DNA of 47,160 bases from contig CAIXLG010000071.1 in NCBI GenBank assembly GCA_903920215.1, positions 1 through 47,160 of the forward strand. The letters are read 5' to 3'. The position numbers and the translations under genes were made by a program. This document shows, in pieces, positions 1 through 8,910 of the stretch. The DNA comes from an uncultured Chlorobiaceae bacterium (GTDB taxonomy: Bacteria > Bacteroidota > Chlorobiia > Chlorobiales > Chlorobiaceae). How positions within the stretch are numbered: position 1 is the first letter of the stretch; each line of letters opens with the position of its first letter. Below the pieces are notes generated by a model, which saw only the letters and a list, made by a program, of their open reading frames with translations, searched no databases and was not told the DNA's origin.

Positions 1-560
1 TCTTCTGAAAAACGCCCCAGATAGAGAAAATAATCTTCAGGCTTGTTGTTAAACTCAAAAATGGATTCAGGATAACCGTGATAAATAGTTTTGACCCAGT
101 TGATCTCCTTGACAGGCCTCCTCTGGGAATCACTGATGGAGACATAGGCCATATCGGGATATGCTCTCAGCATTGCTGCGCTGTCTCCGAGATCAAGCCG
201 GCCATGCATGGTCAGAACGGTTGGTACCTGTGCCTTATAGGCATACGGTAACGTCTGGTACTCGAGATGGGAATGAATGATGTCAAATTCATGAACCATT
301 TTCTCATAGACTCGGCTTAACATCATCATGTTGACCATCATTGGCGTATGTGCCTTTTTTCCGAGACGCAGGCTCTCTTTAACCGGTGCCACGAGGCGGG
401 CAGTTGTCAGGGAATCACCGGAAGCAAACAGGGTGACATCATGTCCCTTCTCGACTAGTCCTTCAGTCAAATGGTAGACAACGCGTTCTGTCCCTCCGTA
501 TTTTTTGGGTGGCACCCGTTCCACTAAAGGCGCAATCTGGGCAATGCGAAGTTTTTTCAT
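1..560 (-). CDS. GT4-type glycosyltransferase, N-terminal part (runs off the window)
   Basis: Only the first 186 or so residues are present; the gene continues past base 1. The start MKKLRIAQIAPLVERVPPKKYGGTE, broken here as a motif, gives the GT-B N-terminal Rossmann strand followed by the PPxxYGGTE glycine loop typical of family 4 glycosyltransferases. The pattern HxxDVTLFASGDS and 'FDIIHSHLEYQTLP' (about residues 88-101) also fit that family. The catalytic sugar-nucleotide half lies outside the window, so the substrate cannot be told. Its ATG overlaps the stop codon of the upstream sigma-like gene (ATGA), and a strong Shine-Dalgarno GAAGGAG sits about 7 nt before the ATG inside that gene, so the two are probably translationally coupled. 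Family assignment is fairly sure; role (glycogen, exopolysaccharide, glycolipid) is unknown. Confidence 0.8.
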   Translation of the reverse strand, partial: MKKLRIAQIAPLVERVPPKKYGGTERVVYHLTEGLVEKGHDVTLFASGDSLTTARLVAPVKESLRLGKKAHTPMMVNMMMLSRVYEKMVHEFDIIHSHLEYQTLPYAYKAQVPTVLTMHGRLDLGDSAAMLRAYPDMAYVSISDSQRRPVKEINWVKTIYHGYPESIFEFNNKPEDYFLYLGRFSE

Positions 561-1015
561 GACGCTTCACTCCTTCTGTAACAACCAATATTCACAAAGA
601 GGCTTTCAAAACGCGAGCCATGTACCAGTGACTTGCGCCCCTCGGATAACCAGACTCTTATGGTCGTGAGTGGCATTCCGATTATTCTGGAAATAGCACG
701 GTGTTTGAGTCCGGAGATAGCTGATAACAAGACTGACAGGCGTATATCTGCATCCTGCCTGAGATGGGTAGTTTCAGGGGTTTCTCTGGAAAAGCAAGGT
801 GTTTCGGGCAGGCTGAATGCGCCATCCTGATCAATACTCTCTAAATAACAGGTTCTGAAAGTTGTAAATACCTCGGTTTCAGAACTTTCAGAAGCAACAT
901 TCAGATAGGTGTTGTTTACCAGTTCGGTAGCTTTCTTCTCCGAGCCGGTCAGCCAATGGGCAAGGCTGTATATATCATCCATTAAATCCAGCGGTGTTTT
1001 TTTTGTCTTGATCAT
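557..1015 (-). CDS. Short ECF sigma-factor-like protein
   Basis: About 152 residues. Residues near the N terminus (DLMDDIYSLAHWLTGSEKKA, then a helix ending TELVNNTYLNV) match the pattern of sigma region 2 in ECF factors (xLYxLAxxLTGxxxxAxxLVQxTxLxA). A C-terminal segment, LSAISGLKHRAISRIIGMPL followed by TTIRVWLSEGRKSL, matches the region 4 helix-turn-helix. The linker and region 2 are short and atypical, so it may be a divergent or non-functional sigma factor rather than a working one. I chose the internal ATG at 1015 because AAGGGA lies about 5 nt before it; the upstream ATG at 1048 has no visible ribosome site. It overlaps the glycosyltransferase start by 4 nt. No anti-sigma gene is adjacent. 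Confidence 0.6.
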   Translation of the reverse strand: MIKTKKTPLDLMDDIYSLAHWLTGSEKKATELVNNTYLNVASESSETEVFTTFRTCYLESIDQDGAFSLPETPCFSRETPETTHLRQDADIRLSVLLSAISGLKHRAISRIIGMPLTTIRVWLSEGRKSLVHGSRFESLFVNIGCYRRSEAS

Positions 1016-1074
1016 AGGATCCCTTGGATATGATTCAATGAGTCGCATTTGCCATTTATATGGCGTAACTGGTA

Positions 1075-1644
1075 TTATCGATTACGGTTTGCATCACTGC
1101 GCTGCTGCTCCAGGAGTCTTCTGTTGTTATCGTCAGTACGCTGTTGATCAAGGGCTCTCTTGTTGTTTTCATCGGTGCGCTCTTGATCTAGTTTTCTCTT
1201 GTTGTTTTCATCACTGCGCTGTTGCTCCAGATTTCTTCTGTTGATGGAATCGCTTCGCTGCTGATCCATTTTTCTTCGGTTTTCGTTGTTGCGGTACTCG
1301 GAATCCCGGTAACCCCTTATCTCCTCGATACGATGCCTTCTTATCTTCGAGGGAAGTGCGTTCTCATTGATATCAACCCAGGGACCGCGGTAGTCAGATG
1401 AGCGGTACCAGGAACCGTTCTGGTTTATATAGAACCAGTTGTCATAGGTGATAATGTCATAAGGACTTCCTACGGAAACTGCAAAACCCTGATCCGGCAG
1501 TTCTATAAAATCTGGCCGAACATCAATGACAAAAGCCGGCCTATGTCCAGGCGAACTCATACATAGCTCTACATGAGCATTTGCGATGGGAGTCTGAAGA
1601 AGCATTCCTGTGATTCCTGCAGTCAGCAAAATGAATTTTTTCAT
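1075..1644 (-). CDS. Secreted protein with C-terminal 13-residue repeats (copy A)
   Basis: About 189 residues from the ATG at 1644, which has AGGAG 7-8 nt upstream. A clear signal peptide (MKKFILLTAGITGMLL, cleavage near ANA) precedes a globular domain of roughly 90 residues with the features GFAVSVGSPYDI, WYRSSDYRGPW and LPSKIRRHRIEEIR. The C-terminal 65 residues are five imperfect 13-residue repeats of the type KLDQQRSDENNKR, highly charged and probably helical or disordered. Paralogues lie at 12165-12734 (very similar) and 10847-11650 (same N-terminal domain, different repeat). The gene follows a DUF5670 membrane-peptide gene on the same strand, as the 12165 copy does. I do not recognise the family and propose no function beyond an exported, possibly envelope-stress-linked protein. 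Confidence 0.8.
   Translation of the reverse strand: MKKFILLTAGITGMLLQTPIANAHVELCMSSPGHRPAFVIDVRPDFIELPDQGFAVSVGSPYDIITYDNWFYINQNGSWYRSSDYRGPWVDINENALPSKIRRHRIEEIRGYRDSEYRNNENRRKMDQQRSDSINRRNLEQQRSDENNKRKLDQERTDENNKRALDQQRTDDNNRRLLEQQRSDANRNR
1086..1280. repeat. 39-bp imperfect tandem repeats (about 5 units)
   Basis: In-frame 39-bp units encode the 13-residue repeats of copy A. Units differ by several bases, so this is an old array under coding constraint rather than a fresh expansion. Confidence 0.75.
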
Positions 1645-1740
1645 CGGTTCTCTCCTGTTTAACATGGTTGAAAATTGTTCGCACACTGTTCTCCTGAGGT
1701 TCGGATGCAAAGTGCACCACTTGTCAGACTTTATCCGTCG

Positions 1741-1887
1741 TTAAATACGTCGTCCTTGAATAACACGAATCAGGATAACCACGATTGCAATAACCAGAAG
1801 GCCATGAATAAGTCCCCCCATTGTGTACGAGGTAACAAGCCCTAAAAGCCAGAGCACCAGCAGGATCACTGCAATAGTTTCAAGCAT
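1741..1887 (-). CDS. DUF5670 (lmo0937-like) small membrane protein, copy A
   Basis: A 48-residue hydrophobic peptide starting MLETIAVILLVLWLLGLV, with a second hydrophobic segment (GLLVIAIVVILIRVIQ) and a basic C terminus GRRI. This is the signature of the lmo0937/DUF5670 small membrane-protein family, of unknown function and often reported near stress genes. I chose the ATG at 1887 because GGAG lies about 8 nt upstream; a longer frame to 1926 would add a hydrophilic leader absent from the family. It is nearly identical to the copy at 12832-12978, and each sits about 97 nt upstream of a repeat-protein gene. Confidence 0.85.
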   Translation of the reverse strand: MLETIAVILLVLWLLGLVTSYTMGGLIHGLLVIAIVVILIRVIQGRRI

Positions 1888-1952
1888 CTCTTTTCTCCGT
1901 TTAATAGTGGATTGATAAACCTTCAATCAAAAGGTGATCTACATCAGAACTC

Positions 1953-1976
1953 TTTTATATATGAATATATATAAAA
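1953..1976. promoter_or_regulatory. AT-rich inverted repeat in divergent promoter region
   Basis: Perfect 10-bp arms (TTTTATATAT and its complement) are separated by GAAT. The element lies between the minus-strand DUF5670 gene and the plus-strand bacterioferritin, about 65 bp before the former and 180 bp before the latter. It could be an operator or simply an AT-rich promoter element. Confidence 0.35.
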
Positions 1977-2157
1977 TCCCTGAAAGCATTACGCTTTATT
2001 TATGATATCCTTATGGCTGTTGAGAAAAATCTGTTCTTTGTATATAAGATTAATATACGTACTATGGGCTTGAAGATGGTTTTGGCTTCAGTGCTTGGTG
2101 TCTGGAGAAGGAAGTTTTGGATAAGACCTTTACATAAAAAATTTTAAGGAGATCATG

Positions 2158-2625
2158 ATGAACGGTAATCCGAAAATAATTGAAACACTTAATGCCTTGC
2201 TGTCGGATGAGCTGACAGCTGTGAACCAGTACATTGTGCATTCTGAAATGTGCAGCAATTGGGGATACGAAAAACTGCACAAAGCTGATGAAAAGCGTGC
2301 AATCGACGAAATGAAGCATGCTGAAAAGCTTATTTCGAGGATTCTCTTTCTCGAAGGTATTCCAGTCGTCAGCCACCTTAAAAAAATTTCAATCGGTTCA
2401 GAGGTCGCTGCACAGCACAAAAATGACATGAATGCAGAAATCGAAACTATAGCCATGTACAATAATGGCATAAAGTTTGCAGCAGAGGTCGGTGATGGCG
2501 GTACCAGGGAGCTGTTGGAATCAATTCTCAAAGATGAAGAGGGGCACCTTGATTGGCTTGAAGCACAGATTAACCAGATCAGTCAAATGGGTATCCAGAA
2601 CTATCTCGCCGACCAACCCGGATAA
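2158..2625 (+). CDS. bfr: Bacterioferritin
   Basis: A 155-residue iron-storage protein. Counting from the second ATG (2158), every ferroxidase ligand falls on the classical position: E18, E51, H54, E94, E127 and H130, with M52 as the haem ligand. The protein should therefore form haem-bridged dimers within a 24-mer, oxidise Fe(II) at the dinuclear site and store the mineral. AAGGAG ends 6 nt before the second ATG and only 3 nt before the first (2155), so the second is preferred. It is transcribed away from the DUF5670 gene. Fe-S- and haem-rich green sulfur bacteria need iron storage and protection from peroxide. Confidence 0.95.
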   Translation: MNGNPKIIETLNALLSDELTAVNQYIVHSEMCSNWGYEKLHKADEKRAIDEMKHAEKLISRILFLEGIPVVSHLKKISIGSEVAAQHKNDMNAEIETIAMYNNGIKFAAEVGDGGTRELLESILKDEEGHLDWLEAQINQISQMGIQNYLADQPG

Positions 2626-2628
2626 CCA

Positions 2629-2736
2629 ATGACAATTATGAAAAAAGTACTTGTCAAATTTGACGATGTCGCACCCTCTTATGGTAACGGGCATCTGAAA
2701 AACTTTTTCGCAGAACTTGCCATTGTCCCTAAATAA
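2629..2736 (+). CDS. Possible 35-residue peptide downstream of bfr
   Basis: A short open frame beginning MTIMKKVLVKFDDVAPSYGN and ending at 2736 fills the gap between bfr and the channel gene almost exactly. There is no convincing ribosome site. It contains the palindrome GTCAAATTTGAC (2653-2664). It may be a real small protein, a decayed gene remnant, or chance. Confidence 0.25.
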   Translation: MTIMKKVLVKFDDVAPSYGNGHLKNFFAELAIVPK

Positions 2737-2742
2737 CATCAT

Positions 2743-3399
2743 ATGCACCGGGATAATGAAACTGTCCGTCTTGAATCATTCAGTGATGGTGTTTTTGCCA
2801 TTGCCATGACACTGCTGGTCATACAAATCAAGGTTCCTCGCCATGAAGTGGTCGCAGTAAAAGGGCTGGCGCAATCAGTTGCGGCGCTGTGGCCAAGTTA
2901 TTTAGCCTTTTCGACCAGTTTTATCACCATTCTTGTTATCTGGATACACCACCACTGGATTTTCAAGTTGATCAGAAGGGATGGCCATGCCTTATTTTAC
3001 TGGAATGGTCTCTTGTTGTTCTGTGTCTCGTTTATACCATTTCCGACGGCACTGTTGTCAGAATACCTTACCGATCCCGAGGCAAAGGTAGCATCAACCC
3101 TGTATTCAGGAACATTTCTTGCTACGTCAATCGCCTTGTTTGCTCTCTGGCGGCACGCTTCACTTCATTTGCTTTCTCCGTTAGCATCCGAGGAAAAAAT
3201 AGATGAAGCTGTTCAGCTAACCAATCAATACCGGTACGCTCCTCCGCTCTATTTACTGGTATTCATTTTATCGTTTATGTCGGAGTCGTGGAGTGCGGGA
3301 CTCTGTTTAATGCTTGCGTTATTTTTCGCCCTTCGGGGCTGGCCTGTCAAAACGCGGCTATTGAACTCTAATCAAGAGCATGATCCAAAAAAAGAGTGA
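2743..3399 (+). CDS. TMEM175-family potassium channel subunit (DUF1211)
   Basis: 218 residues. It begins with the family signature R9-x3-F13-S14-D15-GVFAIAMTLLVI and has about six hydrophobic helices (roughly 14-29, 48-68, 84-103, 118-136, 170-186 and 188-200), as expected for single-domain bacterial TMEM175 proteins. In characterised members the first helix forms a K+-permeable pore in a homotetramer without the usual TVGYG filter. The C terminus is hydrophilic (NSNQEHDPKKE). No Shine-Dalgarno is visible before the ATG. It follows bfr by 117 bp and may share its transcript. Confidence 0.88.
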   Translation: MHRDNETVRLESFSDGVFAIAMTLLVIQIKVPRHEVVAVKGLAQSVAALWPSYLAFSTSFITILVIWIHHHWIFKLIRRDGHALFYWNGLLLFCVSFIPFPTALLSEYLTDPEAKVASTLYSGTFLATSIALFALWRHASLHLLSPLASEEKIDEAVQLTNQYRYAPPLYLLVFILSFMSESWSAGLCLMLALFFALRGWPVKTRLLNSNQEHDPKKE

Positions 3400-3423
3400 T
3401 AGTATGGCGGTAGGGATTTTACA

Positions 3424-3460
3424 ATTCAAAGGTGTTGAATAAACGTTAACACCCTTGAAT
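3424..3460. terminator. Bidirectional hairpin between convergent genes
   Basis: 13-bp arms (ATTCAAAGGTGTT and AACACCCTTGAAT, one mismatch) flank an 11-nt loop, between the ends of the TMEM175 gene and the convergent barrel gene. There is no long T tract, so termination efficiency is uncertain. Confidence 0.55.
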
Positions 3461-3507
3461 GTAATAGTGAGAAATGTAATCCGTTCACTTTGTATTGCCT
3501 GAGTTAC

Positions 3508-4119
3508 TTATAGCGAGACTCTCAGACCGAGCAGAAGGCTATTGCTTGCGAAATGAGTATCGAAGCCATCATCCAGACGGAAATCAGCAGTGGCAAAGTG
3601 GCGATAGCGTGCGTCAAGTTTTACCCCAGGGCTTATAGGAACTGCAACACCAACGCCGACCTGATAAGCAAAAGCAGTTTCATGTTCGCTGTATCTGGTA
3701 TTGTCACCAGCAAACCGGAGGTCATCAAAATTAACCCTTGCTGCGCCTAAACCTGCGGTAAGATAGGGTTTAAATCCTTTTCCATCATAGATGTTATAGT
3801 AGCCGTTTGCCAAAAGCGACCATACATGAACATCGCCACGGTAGTCTGAAGTACCGGCACTGCTGGAAATCGTATTTATGCTATTGGTCTGATATCCAAC
3901 TTCAGCTTCAAGGCGGCAATCTCTTTGAGGACAGCGAATACCAATTGCTCCAAGCACAGTTGTACCGCTATCTAATGAATACTTGAGCGCTCCGTCGTTA
4001 ATATCATTTGACCAAGACATGCCGATATTGCCACTAACGTATTGCTCCATGGCGGAAGCAGGAGAGGCCCACAGGCCGGTAATCAAACCTGCCGCAAGTA
4101 GTGCATAATGTTTTTTCAT
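3508..4119 (-). CDS. Outer-membrane beta-barrel protein (OmpX/opacity-like)
   Basis: About 203 residues. A signal peptide (MKKHYALLAAGLITGLWAS, cleavage near SASA) is followed by alternating polar/hydrophobic strands, such as YVSGNIGMSWS, YYNIYDGKGFKPYLTAGLG and FAYQVGVGVAVPI, consistent with an eight-stranded barrel. The last strand ends SLLLGLRVSL. Two cysteines (CPQRDC) lie close together, probably in a loop. I chose ATG 4119 because AGGA is 5 nt upstream, whereas it abuts the earlier ATG at 4125. No ligand can be inferred. Confidence 0.85.
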   Translation of the reverse strand: MKKHYALLAAGLITGLWASPASAMEQYVSGNIGMSWSNDINDGALKYSLDSGTTVLGAIGIRCPQRDCRLEAEVGYQTNSINTISSSAGTSDYRGDVHVWSLLANGYYNIYDGKGFKPYLTAGLGAARVNFDDLRFAGDNTRYSEHETAFAYQVGVGVAVPISPGVKLDARYRHFATADFRLDDGFDTHFASNSLLLGLRVSL

Positions 4120-4148
4120 TGTCATTCCTGTCAGTTATCATTTAAAAA

Positions 4149-4175
4149 ACACATAATTATATATGCGTTATGTGT
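4149..4175. promoter_or_regulatory. Inverted repeat upstream of the barrel gene
   Basis: ACACATAA and TTATGTGT are separated by 11 bp, 30-56 bp upstream of the barrel gene start. It is a plausible operator overlapping the promoter; no known regulator motif is recognised. The remainder of 4176-4373 is AT-rich without a supportable gene. Confidence 0.35.
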
Positions 4176-4373
4176 ATAGTAGGCAATTATTATGACATAA
4201 CAGCACTGTATTGCCCTGTTTTTGATGGTATTATTTATGTTTTATATATATAATGTTTGGATGTATTGGAACTATCAGTATAAAGCTGGTCAGCTATGGC
4301 ACAGGCCACTTGCAGAGCGGGGGCTTTGTTTAGAGTTGTTTTAACAGTAGACAGAGAGAGTAATAAGCAGTCA

Positions 4374-5891
4374 TCATTGAACTTGCGATGCAGACAACAA
4401 GGGCAAAGATTTTATGTTAAGAGGATAAACGGCGGTTTTAAATTTTTTTCTGTCAGTTATTCGTATAATTTTTCCGGTTTGTATTTTTTTTAATTTTAGA
4501 TTTGCGTCCATACCTACATTCACTATAAGATGTATTTTTTCTCTACTCATAATAATAATGCATTTCTTGATTTTTACGTTATTAAGATTCAGATCAATTA
4601 CTTTTCCTGATTTTTCTTTTTCAATAGCCTTATGAATAATATTTGGAGCATTTTGAATCATGGTGTTAAACTTGACAACAAGTTTAGTTGCGATAGAATC
4701 TCTGATACGATTATGGAATAAATCGACGCCTGCATTAAGGAATCGGCGGCTTGGGCTAAATTCAAAATCAAAATTCTCTATTTTTAATGTTTGACTTAGA
4801 GTGTTATACATCAAGTTTCCACTTAGTACAAAATGATCATTATTATCAGTAATTATTATGACAGATAGCCCTTTTGTTGATGCATAGGCGTATAACCTTT
4901 CTATAGTAATACTATGTCCTTTTGCTGAAAAAGTTTTCCCTTTCATAAAACTGTTTAACTGTTGATTTATTTCCTGAAAAGAAGTGAAAGCATATATGTA
5001 TATATCGGATTTATCTACCACATCTTCTTCTTTCAATGTTTTCAATTGCGGCAATAAATTTGAGTGGAATTTTGCTTTTGATGCGTCTGTTGTGTCAGTA
5101 ATAATAAACATTTTTGCATGTACAGCAGTCATGCACGTTATGCGTGCAGGGCTTGTTTTTATTTTACCGCTTATATCATTACAAATAAATTTTATCCATA
5201 CATTACTTGGTATACTGCTTATTAGGATGGGTTCTTGAAGATCATGCCAAACCGGCAATAATGACGGTTTCAATGTTGCTGCTTTATATATTTCGGAATC
5301 CAGAAGCTTCGTTAATGCCGGGCTGTTTTTATTTATTGCTTCATTGAGCCGATCTTCCATATTTTTTTTAAATGGCCCGATTTGTAAAACAGGCTTTACA
5401 GTCCATGTATATTTTTTTATCTTAAAACGGGTAACAATACACCAGTTTTTATCTATTTTTACAGGGGTTGATAAGGTTATCATCAGACTTGCATGAACTG
5501 GCTTTACTAATCCAGTTAAGAATTTTCCAAATCTGCTATCAGTAAGTTCTGCATCTACAATCACCGGAAAAATACAATAAAGCTCTTTGCCTTTAGAGGT
5601 AATAACAATTTTATCAGTTTTTGTTAAGGTTACTTTGATTTTTTCTTTATTATTTTCCTGAACAAGTAGTTCTTTTTCTAAAAAACTCCCGGTTATTTTT
5701 TTGTTTAAATAATCTGTAAGATTATTAATCTCGTATGTGATGTTGAAATTAAAAGTTGAAGATGGGATTTCGATATTATATGTCTCTTGTATCGCATCTG
5801 GCGGGTTTATTTTATTAGATTTTAATAAATAAAAAAGAACAGGAATTATAATAACTATAATTAACCCGGTTATAATGAGTGCCCGTTTCAT
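4374..5891 (-). CDS. DUF4403 family protein
   Basis: 505 residues. An N-terminal membrane anchor or signal (ALIITGLIIVIIIPVLFYLL) precedes a long beta-rich region that ends with a motif typical of DUF4403: NVKIKKCIIIMSREKIHLIV and then GMDANLKLKKIQ. The family is widespread in Bacteroidetes and Chlorobi; its role is unknown. The gene is visibly richer in A+T than its neighbours and uses many AAA/ATT codons, which may indicate transfer or relaxed selection. It lies 77 bp beyond the end of macB on the same strand, so it could be the last gene of that transcript. Confidence 0.75.
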   Translation of the reverse strand: MKRALIITGLIIVIIIPVLFYLLKSNKINPPDAIQETYNIEIPSSTFNFNITYEINNLTDYLNKKITGSFLEKELLVQENNKEKIKVTLTKTDKIVITSKGKELYCIFPVIVDAELTDSRFGKFLTGLVKPVHASLMITLSTPVKIDKNWCIVTRFKIKKYTWTVKPVLQIGPFKKNMEDRLNEAINKNSPALTKLLDSEIYKAATLKPSLLPVWHDLQEPILISSIPSNVWIKFICNDISGKIKTSPARITCMTAVHAKMFIITDTTDASKAKFHSNLLPQLKTLKEEDVVDKSDIYIYAFTSFQEINQQLNSFMKGKTFSAKGHSITIERLYAYASTKGLSVIIITDNNDHFVLSGNLMYNTLSQTLKIENFDFEFSPSRRFLNAGVDLFHNRIRDSIATKLVVKFNTMIQNAPNIIHKAIEKEKSGKVIDLNLNNVKIKKCIIIMSREKIHLIVNVGMDANLKLKKIQTGKIIRITDRKKFKTAVYPLNIKSLPLLSASQVQ

Positions 5892-5968
5892 TGCTTTCTG
5901 TCATTCTAAATTAAGGCTGCATTGAATTGATCCACTTTTGAATGGTATAAATTCTGAAAACTCTATCT

Positions 5969-7942
5969 TTACTCATAACGCAGAGCTTCTAAAGGCTTCA
6001 GTTCCGCAGCTTTTCTTGCAGGCCAAAGTCCGAAGAAAATTCCGATCAGCGCTGAAAAGACTGTTGCGAGAACAACAGAAATCAGGGATGTTTTTACTGA
6101 CCAACCGGCAAAATAGGAGAGGACAAGAGAGATGCCAATACCTGCAAGAACTCCGATAAACCCTCCACTGATGGTTAAGCCAACCGATTCTACCAGAAAC
6201 TGAAGCATAATGTCATTTTTCCTGGCGCCAATAGCCTTGCGCAACCCAATCTCCCGTGTGCGTTCGGTCACAGAAACCAGCATGATATTCATTATACCAA
6301 TGCCTCCAACCACAAGTGAAATGGCGGCAATGGAACCAAGCAGAAGACTCATGGTTTGCGTTGTGCTGCTGAGCATCTTCTGAATTTCAGTCATGTCCCT
6401 GATATTGAAAGAGTCGTCTCCCTCTTTCAACCGGTGCCGTTTGATAATCAGCGCACTAATCTTGCTTTTTGCCTGTTCGATTAATGTTGATGAAGAAACT
6501 TCTACAAAAATCCCACTGAGATAATCTTTGCCAAGCACACGGTACATCGCTGTGTTGACCGGAATGATTAATACATCATCGTCGTCTTGCGGCCCGGAAA
6601 ATCCTTTCGCCGGCGCGATACCGATAACCGTAAAATTAATTCTATTAATTTTGATTGTTTTTCCCACAGGATTGGTAGAACCGAAAAGTTCCTTCACAAC
6701 CGTCACCCCGATAATGGCCACCTTTTCACGGGTCTGTATCTCTTCACGGGTAAACCATCGTCCGACTGTTGGTATCGACGCGCGCATTGTACCGTAATCA
6801 TAGCCGACCCCATTAAGGCTTGAACTCCAGTTTTTGTTGCCATAAACGATCCTGCCGCTGCCTGTTACTACTCCTGCCGCACTCTTTACCAGTGTGTGAA
6901 GGGCAGCAATCTCGTCTACATCAATAAAGGTAAAGCGTGCGACAGCACCAGCTCCCTGGGCAGCACCTCTGATTTTTGCCGAACCACCTCGTATTGAAAG
7001 CAGATTGGAACCCATTGATTTCATCTGTTCCTGCATGGCAGTTTTGGCGCCTTCGCCAAGTGCGATCATGGCAATTACTGATGCAACTCCGACAAGGATT
7101 CCAAGAACGGAAAGAAAAGAGCGCATCTTGTTGGCAAGAATAGCCTGAAAAGCCTGTGCTATAAATCCTATAAATCGCCCATTTTGCCATAACGATGCCT
7201 TTCCGGACCCATGGATGTCAAAGCCGTTCTCTTCTTTGGCAACCACTGTGGTCTCAAATCCCGGTTTACGTTCATCAGAAATAATGACACCGTCCCTCAT
7301 GGTAATGATCCGGTCGGCATATGCAGAGATATCGGGTTCGTGAGTGACCATGATGATAGTTTTTCCCTCTGCATGAAGAGCGGTAAAGATCTTCATGATC
7401 TCGATCGAGTTTTTTGTGTCCAGGTTTCCTGTCGGTTCATCGGCAAAAATGATCAACGGATCACGAACGAGCGCCCTTGCTATAGCCACACGCTGCTGTT
7501 CGCCTCCTGAAAGCTGATTTGGCGTATGATCGATTCTTTCAGCGAGTCCAACCTGCCTGAGCCGCTCTACCGCCTGCTGATGAAAATCACCTTTAACACC
7601 GCTATAGATATGTGGAAGCCGCACGTTTTCAACAATACTCATCCGCTTAAGCAGGTGAAACTGCTGAAACACAAACCCGGCAACATTATTGCGTACTCCG
7701 GCCTGCTCATCCTCAGTCATGGTGTTGACATTATTGCCGAAAATTCGGTACTCTCCTTTGTCGGGATTGTCCAGAAGGCCGAGAATATTCAGCAGTGAAG
7801 ATTTGCCTGACCCTGAAGCCCCCATGATTGCAACAAACTCACCCTGCCCTATCGTCAGGGAAACACCGCGCAACGCATTCACCGTGCTTTCACCGATGAG
7901 GTATGTCCGGTGAACATCGACAAGCTCAAGCATCGGTTTCAT
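5969..7942 (-). CDS. macB: MacB-type ABC exporter (ATPase-permease fusion)
   Basis: 657 residues. The N-terminal ATPase has Walker A GASGSGKS (41-48), signature LSGGEQQR (144-151) and Walker B LIIFADEP ending near 170. It is fused to a four-helix permease: one helix near 265-295, a periplasmic domain of about 220 residues, and three C-terminal helices ending [15 protein letters not shown]. This order is that of MacB/type VII ABC mechanotransmission pumps, which use ATP to drive periplasmic substrates through an adaptor and TolC. Its ATG overlaps the macA stop by 4 nt (ATGA), and AGGAG lies about 12 nt upstream. Substrate (lipoprotein, peptide, macrolide, siderophore) cannot be inferred. Confidence 0.93.
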   Translation of the reverse strand: MKPMLELVDVHRTYLIGESTVNALRGVSLTIGQGEFVAIMGASGSGKSSLLNILGLLDNPDKGEYRIFGNNVNTMTEDEQAGVRNNVAGFVFQQFHLLKRMSIVENVRLPHIYSGVKGDFHQQAVERLRQVGLAERIDHTPNQLSGGEQQRVAIARALVRDPLIIFADEPTGNLDTKNSIEIMKIFTALHAEGKTIIMVTHEPDISAYADRIITMRDGVIISDERKPGFETTVVAKEENGFDIHGSGKASLWQNGRFIGFIAQAFQAILANKMRSFLSVLGILVGVASVIAMIALGEGAKTAMQEQMKSMGSNLLSIRGGSAKIRGAAQGAGAVARFTFIDVDEIAALHTLVKSAAGVVTGSGRIVYGNKNWSSSLNGVGYDYGTMRASIPTVGRWFTREEIQTREKVAIIGVTVVKELFGSTNPVGKTIKINRINFTVIGIAPAKGFSGPQDDDDVLIIPVNTAMYRVLGKDYLSGIFVEVSSSTLIEQAKSKISALIIKRHRLKEGDDSFNIRDMTEIQKMLSSTTQTMSLLLGSIAAISLVVGGIGIMNIMLVSVTERTREIGLRKAIGARKNDIMLQFLVESVGLTISGGFIGVLAGIGISLVLSYFAGWSVKTSLISVVLATVFSALIGIFFGLWPARKAAELKPLEALRYE

Positions 7943-8910
7943 TTTTTTGTTCTGCTCCTTTGGGGGGTAAACGGGTTTGATCCGGTGCTGTTTTTCGGCA
8001 GCACAAAAGAGGTATCGGGAAGTAATACCAGGGAGTTATCCGTAAGGCCAGCAACTATTTCGATATTATTTTCATCCTGAAGTCCTGTCTGCACAGGACT
8101 ATAGCGGAAGGGCTGTTGCTTTGCTCCATTTTTTTGCAGCACGACACTTTTACCGTTTTTGCTGAGAACAGCAGCGATGGGCAACAGTAAAGCTCCATTC
8201 TTTTCCTGTACGATAATCTTGATGTTGGCGCTCATACCTGAACGAAACACATCGGGAATGTGGTCGGGAATAACATCGACATTGTAAATGTTTACATTGT
8301 TCTGCAGATGTGACTCATAGTAGATATGCTCAACAACGCCATTCACCCGAATGTCCGGATAGGCGTCAAGCCCGATCAGCGCCTTCTGCCCGATTTTTAC
8401 CCGCCCGATATCAGTTTCATCAACAAACGCTTTCACAATAAGACGATCTGAAAGCACGAAGAGTGAATCACTTGCCGTCACAGTCTGGCCGGGGTCGACA
8501 CTGCGCACAATAACCTGGCCGTCCATAGGCGCTATGACTGCAGTTTTTTTATATACATTGTTCCAGTAGCTCTCTTCACTTTTGCTTTGCAGTTTGGCAG
8601 CATCAAGCAGTGCAGCCCGTTCGGTTGAACTGAGCATGGCAAGTACGGCTCCTTTCTTTACAAGCCGGCCTTCTTCAACAAGAATTTCCTCGATTCTGCC
8701 GCCCACCGATGACTGGATTTTAACCCGGTTCTGGGGTTCAACCGCTCCAGTCGTCGAGATTACTAACCGAATAGTTCCTCGTGAAGGATAGATTTCATCA
8801 AGGGGCTTCTCCGATGACCGTGATCCCATGAACACAAAAACCCCTGCTATACCCAAAACAAGGAGTGAAGCTACAACTCCCCATACCAGCGTCTTCCTAC
8901 TGACCTTCAA
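7939..8910 (-). CDS. macA: MacA-type periplasmic adaptor (membrane fusion protein)
   Basis: About 323 residues. One membrane anchor ([20 protein letters not shown]) is followed by a split lipoyl domain ([19 protein letters not shown] and [20 protein letters not shown]), a very short hairpin and a beta-barrel domain. I place the start at a TTG at 8910: an ideal AGGAGG lies 5 nt upstream and the protein then begins at the cytoplasmic edge of the anchor. An upstream in-frame extension to 8970 would sit inside tolC. The gene overlaps the tolC stop by 14 nt and the macB start by 4 nt, so the three are one operon. The hairpin is much shorter than in E. coli MacA. Confidence 0.9.
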   Translation of the reverse strand: MKVSRKTLVWGVVASLLVLGIAGVFVFMGSRSSEKPLDEIYPSRGTIRLVISTTGAVEPQNRVKIQSSVGGRIEEILVEEGRLVKKGAVLAMLSSTERAALLDAAKLQSKSEESYWNNVYKKTAVIAPMDGQVIVRSVDPGQTVTASDSLFVLSDRLIVKAFVDETDIGRVKIGQKALIGLDAYPDIRVNGVVEHIYYESHLQNNVNIYNVDVIPDHIPDVFRSGMSANIKIIVQEKNGALLLPIAAVLSKNGKSVVLQKNGAKQQPFRYSPVQTGLQDENNIEIVAGLTDNSLVLLPDTSFVLPKNSTGSNPFTPQRSRTKK

